Shown here: piece by piece, positions 5,019 to 5,523 of the stretch
How the letters are laid out: each line of letters opens with the position of its first letter
How positions within the stretch are numbered: the first letter of the stretch is position 1
Assembly: GCA_947258635.1 (NCBI GenBank)
Contig: CAMYJM010000204.1
Coordinates: 1-5,523, forward strand
Source of the DNA: an uncultured Acidimicrobiaceae bacterium
GTDB taxonomy: Bacteria; Actinomycetota; Acidimicrobiia; Spongiisociales; UBA5794
DNA length: 5,523 nucleotides
Reading direction: 5' to 3'
The notes under the pieces: generated by a model
Databases searched by the model: none
What the model was told of the DNA's origin: nothing
Seen by the model: only the letters and a program-made list of their open reading frames with translations
Program-made: the position numbers and the translations under genes

Positions 5019-5507
5019 TCAGGCGGTCGGAGTCGCCCAATCGTCCTCGGCCGTGATTCCCCCGTCTTGCCAGGTCCAGATGACCTTCTCGTATGTGAAC
5101 CTGACGTGCTCGCGCGGTTCCAGCGGCATGTTCTCAGGGTATGTATTGTCGAGCTGCTCCGCGCGGATCCCGGCGATCGACGCGTTGATCAACTCGATCG
5201 TGTAGTACTGGAATTCCTTGCCGGATCGGCTCGGACGCCAGCAGTCGAGCCGCCAGTCGGTGATGTTCTCGTTGTTGACGAGGATGTTCGCCAGGATCGG
5301 TGTTGCCTTGTCGATCGGCTTGATCACGGTGATCGGCTTGTGGCGCCGCTTGCCGGTCGCCAGACCCGTCGTCGCCTTGAAACGTGAGATCACCTCGTGG
5401 TTCCAGCCGTTGATCTCCATCATCCCCTCGCGGCCCGCTTGGGTGACGCTTCCCTCCACCAGACCCTGGGTCTCGCCGGTGAGGGTCAGATATGCGTTCA
5501 ATGCCAT
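5019..5507 (-). CDS. hcp: Hcp family protein (type VI secretion tube/effector homologue)
   Basis: Hcp proteins form hexameric rings that stack into the inner tube of type VI secretion systems and are themselves exported. This 162-residue protein is full length for the family. The family's signatures are present: N-terminal MALNAYLTLTG (1-11), EGMMEINGWNHEV (27-39), the extended-loop motif ATGKRRHKPI (50-59), IKPIDKATP (62-70), a YYTIELINASI strand and a C-terminal FTYEKVIWTW strand. ATG at 5507 is preceded on the minus strand by a near-perfect GGAGGTG (5518-5512) four bases away, implying strong translation. No other secretion gene is within view; upstream sequence lies beyond the window. Type VI systems belong mainly to Gram-negative bacteria, so in an actinobacterium this would be an orphan or divergent member. 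It could instead serve a phage-tail-like particle. Family assignment is firm, role is not. Confidence 0.92.
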   Translation of the reverse strand: MALNAYLTLTGETQGLVEGSVTQAGREGMMEINGWNHEVISRFKATTGLATGKRRHKPITVIKPIDKATPILANILVNNENITDWRLDCWRPSRSGKEFQYYTIELINASIAGIRAEQLDNTYPENMPLEPREHVRFTYEKVIWTWQDGGITAEDDWATPTA

Positions 5508-5511
5508 CGGG

Positions 5512-5518
5512 CACCTCC
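5512..5518 (-). promoter_or_regulatory. Strong ribosome binding site of the Hcp gene
   Basis: The minus strand reads GGAGGTG, a near-complete match to the 16S rRNA 3' end, four bases before the ATG at 5507. It is the strongest ribosome binding site in the window and fits the high expression usual for tube subunits. Confidence 0.8.
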
Positions 5519-5523
5519 GTGAT

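Noticed and set aside
4968..5387. Plus-strand open frame of 139 codons
   Set aside because: It is the antisense of the Hcp gene, whose protein matches its family along its length.

Overview
The window is high-GC DNA with strong G/C third-position bias, short Shine-Dalgarno-led genes, one probable leaderless transcript and a Cys-lipoprotein of the usual bacterial type. This fits a high-GC actinobacterium (Acidimicrobiia-like at a guess). No ribosomal or other marker gene is present to prove the taxon. No rRNA, tRNA, CRISPR array, insertion sequence or integrase was recognised.

Left part (1-1475), a divergent pair of toxin-type modules. On the minus strand a Fic-domain protein enters the window and is cut by its left edge before its C-terminus. 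It has an intact HPFTDGNGR catalytic loop and an N-terminal inhibitory S-x-x-x-E-G motif. On the plus strand a complete VapB/VapC type II toxin-antitoxin pair overlaps by 10 bases. The roughly 250-base gap between them holds a dyad with two concentric arm pairs at the fic promoter and start region, and a small palindrome straddling the vapB start codon.

Middle part (1476-3379): a large secreted lipoprotein. After a lipobox signal peptide and a Pro/Thr/Glu-rich linker comes a probable beta-propeller with Asp-box-like motifs, resembling GH43/GH32-type glycoside hydrolases, and then a C-terminal beta-sandwich-like module. It is probably a cell-surface carbohydrate-active or carbohydrate-binding protein of unknown substrate.

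Right part (3380-5523): a 283-base non-coding gap with hairpins and a promoter-like element; a minus-strand class I SAM-dependent methyltransferase; divergent from it a plus-strand VOC (glyoxalase/bleomycin-resistance-fold) protein; then, convergent with the VOC gene across a perfect 9-bp hairpin, a minus-strand gene for an Hcp-family (type VI secretion tube) protein, complete with a strong ribosome binding site at the window edge.

The genes do not form one operon: apart from vapBC each appears to be its own transcription unit, with orientation changing at almost every gene. That patchwork, together with two toxin-like modules and an Hcp protein, suggests an accessory region. The most notable points are the Hcp protein in an apparently actinobacterial setting, the concentric operator-like dyad ahead of fic, and the unassigned propeller lipoprotein.
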